Shown here: positions 33,911 through 33,964 of the stretch, in pieces | How positions within the stretch are numbered: position 1 is the stretch's first letter | Layout: every line of letters begins with the position of its first letter | NCBI GenBank assembly: GCA_945291235.1 | Contig: CALYQY010000013.1 | Span: 1 to 33,964 of the forward strand | Reading direction: 5' to 3' | From: an uncultured Gilliamella sp. | GTDB taxonomy: Bacteria; Pseudomonadota; Gammaproteobacteria; Enterobacterales; Enterobacteriaceae | Length of the DNA: 33,964 nucleotides | Position numbers and translations under genes: made by a program | The notes under the pieces: generated by a model | The model's input: the letters and a program-made list of their open reading frames with translations, nothing else | Told to the model about the DNA's origin: nothing | Database searches by the model: none

Positions 33911-33964
33911 TGACCCCAGCAGGAATCGAACCTGCAACTAGCCCTTAGGAGGGGCTCGTTATAT
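33911..33964 (-). tRNA. argW: tRNA-Arg (anticodon CCU), 3' portion, cut by the window edge
   Basis: On the minus strand the sequence gives the end of the D-arm (ATATAACG), anticodon stem AGCCC/GGGCT around loop CTCCTAA (anticodon CCT, reading AGG), T-arm GCAGG-TTCGATT-CCTGC, acceptor TGGGGTC and discriminator A at 33911. It closely resembles E. coli argW. The next bases are AGT, so CCA is not encoded. The 5' half lies beyond the window. Confidence 0.9.

Noticed and set aside
1..33964. CRISPR array, prophage, insertion sequence or defence system
   Set aside because: No regularly spaced repeats, transposase, integrase, phage structural gene or recognisable defence domain is visible anywhere in the window.

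Overview
The window is chromosomal DNA from an AT-rich gammaproteobacterium. Many proteins look like close but diverged relatives of Escherichia coli K-12 proteins, often with nearly identical length (DapB 273 aa, TrmA 366 aa, WaaF 348 aa, PssA 451 aa, YaeP 66 aa), while base composition and intergenic DNA are very A+T rich. This fits the family Orbaceae (Gilliamella-like insect-gut bacteria) better than classical Enterobacteriaceae. That assignment is inference from resemblance, not a search result.

Layout. Positions 1-1200 hold two small minus-strand genes of unknown function that are paralogues of each other; each is followed by almost the same terminator. Positions 1500-5530 hold a DUF5362-like membrane protein, bamE, fklB, dapB-tadA and hpt. 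Positions 5530-6155 are a gap containing a minus-strand terminator with no gene in front of it. Positions 6156-11682 are tamA-tamB, the translocation and assembly module. Positions 11735-14040 hold a stand-alone mnmD, plsC and cmoM. Positions 14148-16674 are the LPS inner-core heptose operon, in which hldD survives only as an 86-codon remnant directly before intact waaF and waaC, followed by yaeP. Positions 16667-18737 encode a CusRS-type two-component system, with a likely small RNA gene divergent from it. Then come trmA, srmB, a 2-Cys peroxiredoxin, a two-gene SMR transporter and ribB with an FMN riboswitch. Positions 25222-29809 are the putrescine ABC operon potFGHI, in which both permeases carry extra N-terminal membrane helices. 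The right end has ecotin (apparently a lipoprotein here), ydiK, pssA, a long imperfect inverted repeat, a possible decayed reading frame, and the 3' part of a tRNA-Arg(CCU) gene running off the window.

Themes. Several genes modify or concern tRNA (tadA, mnmD, cmoM, trmA, tRNA-Arg). Several build the envelope (bamE, tamAB, plsC, waaF, waaC, pssA). No intact prophage, insertion sequence, CRISPR array or defence island is visible. The observations most worth following are the hldD remnant, the paralogous small-gene pair, two candidate small RNAs inferred from orphan terminators, the extended PotH/PotI permeases, the MnmC oxidase-less MnmD, and the tRNA-Arg gene lacking an encoded CCA.
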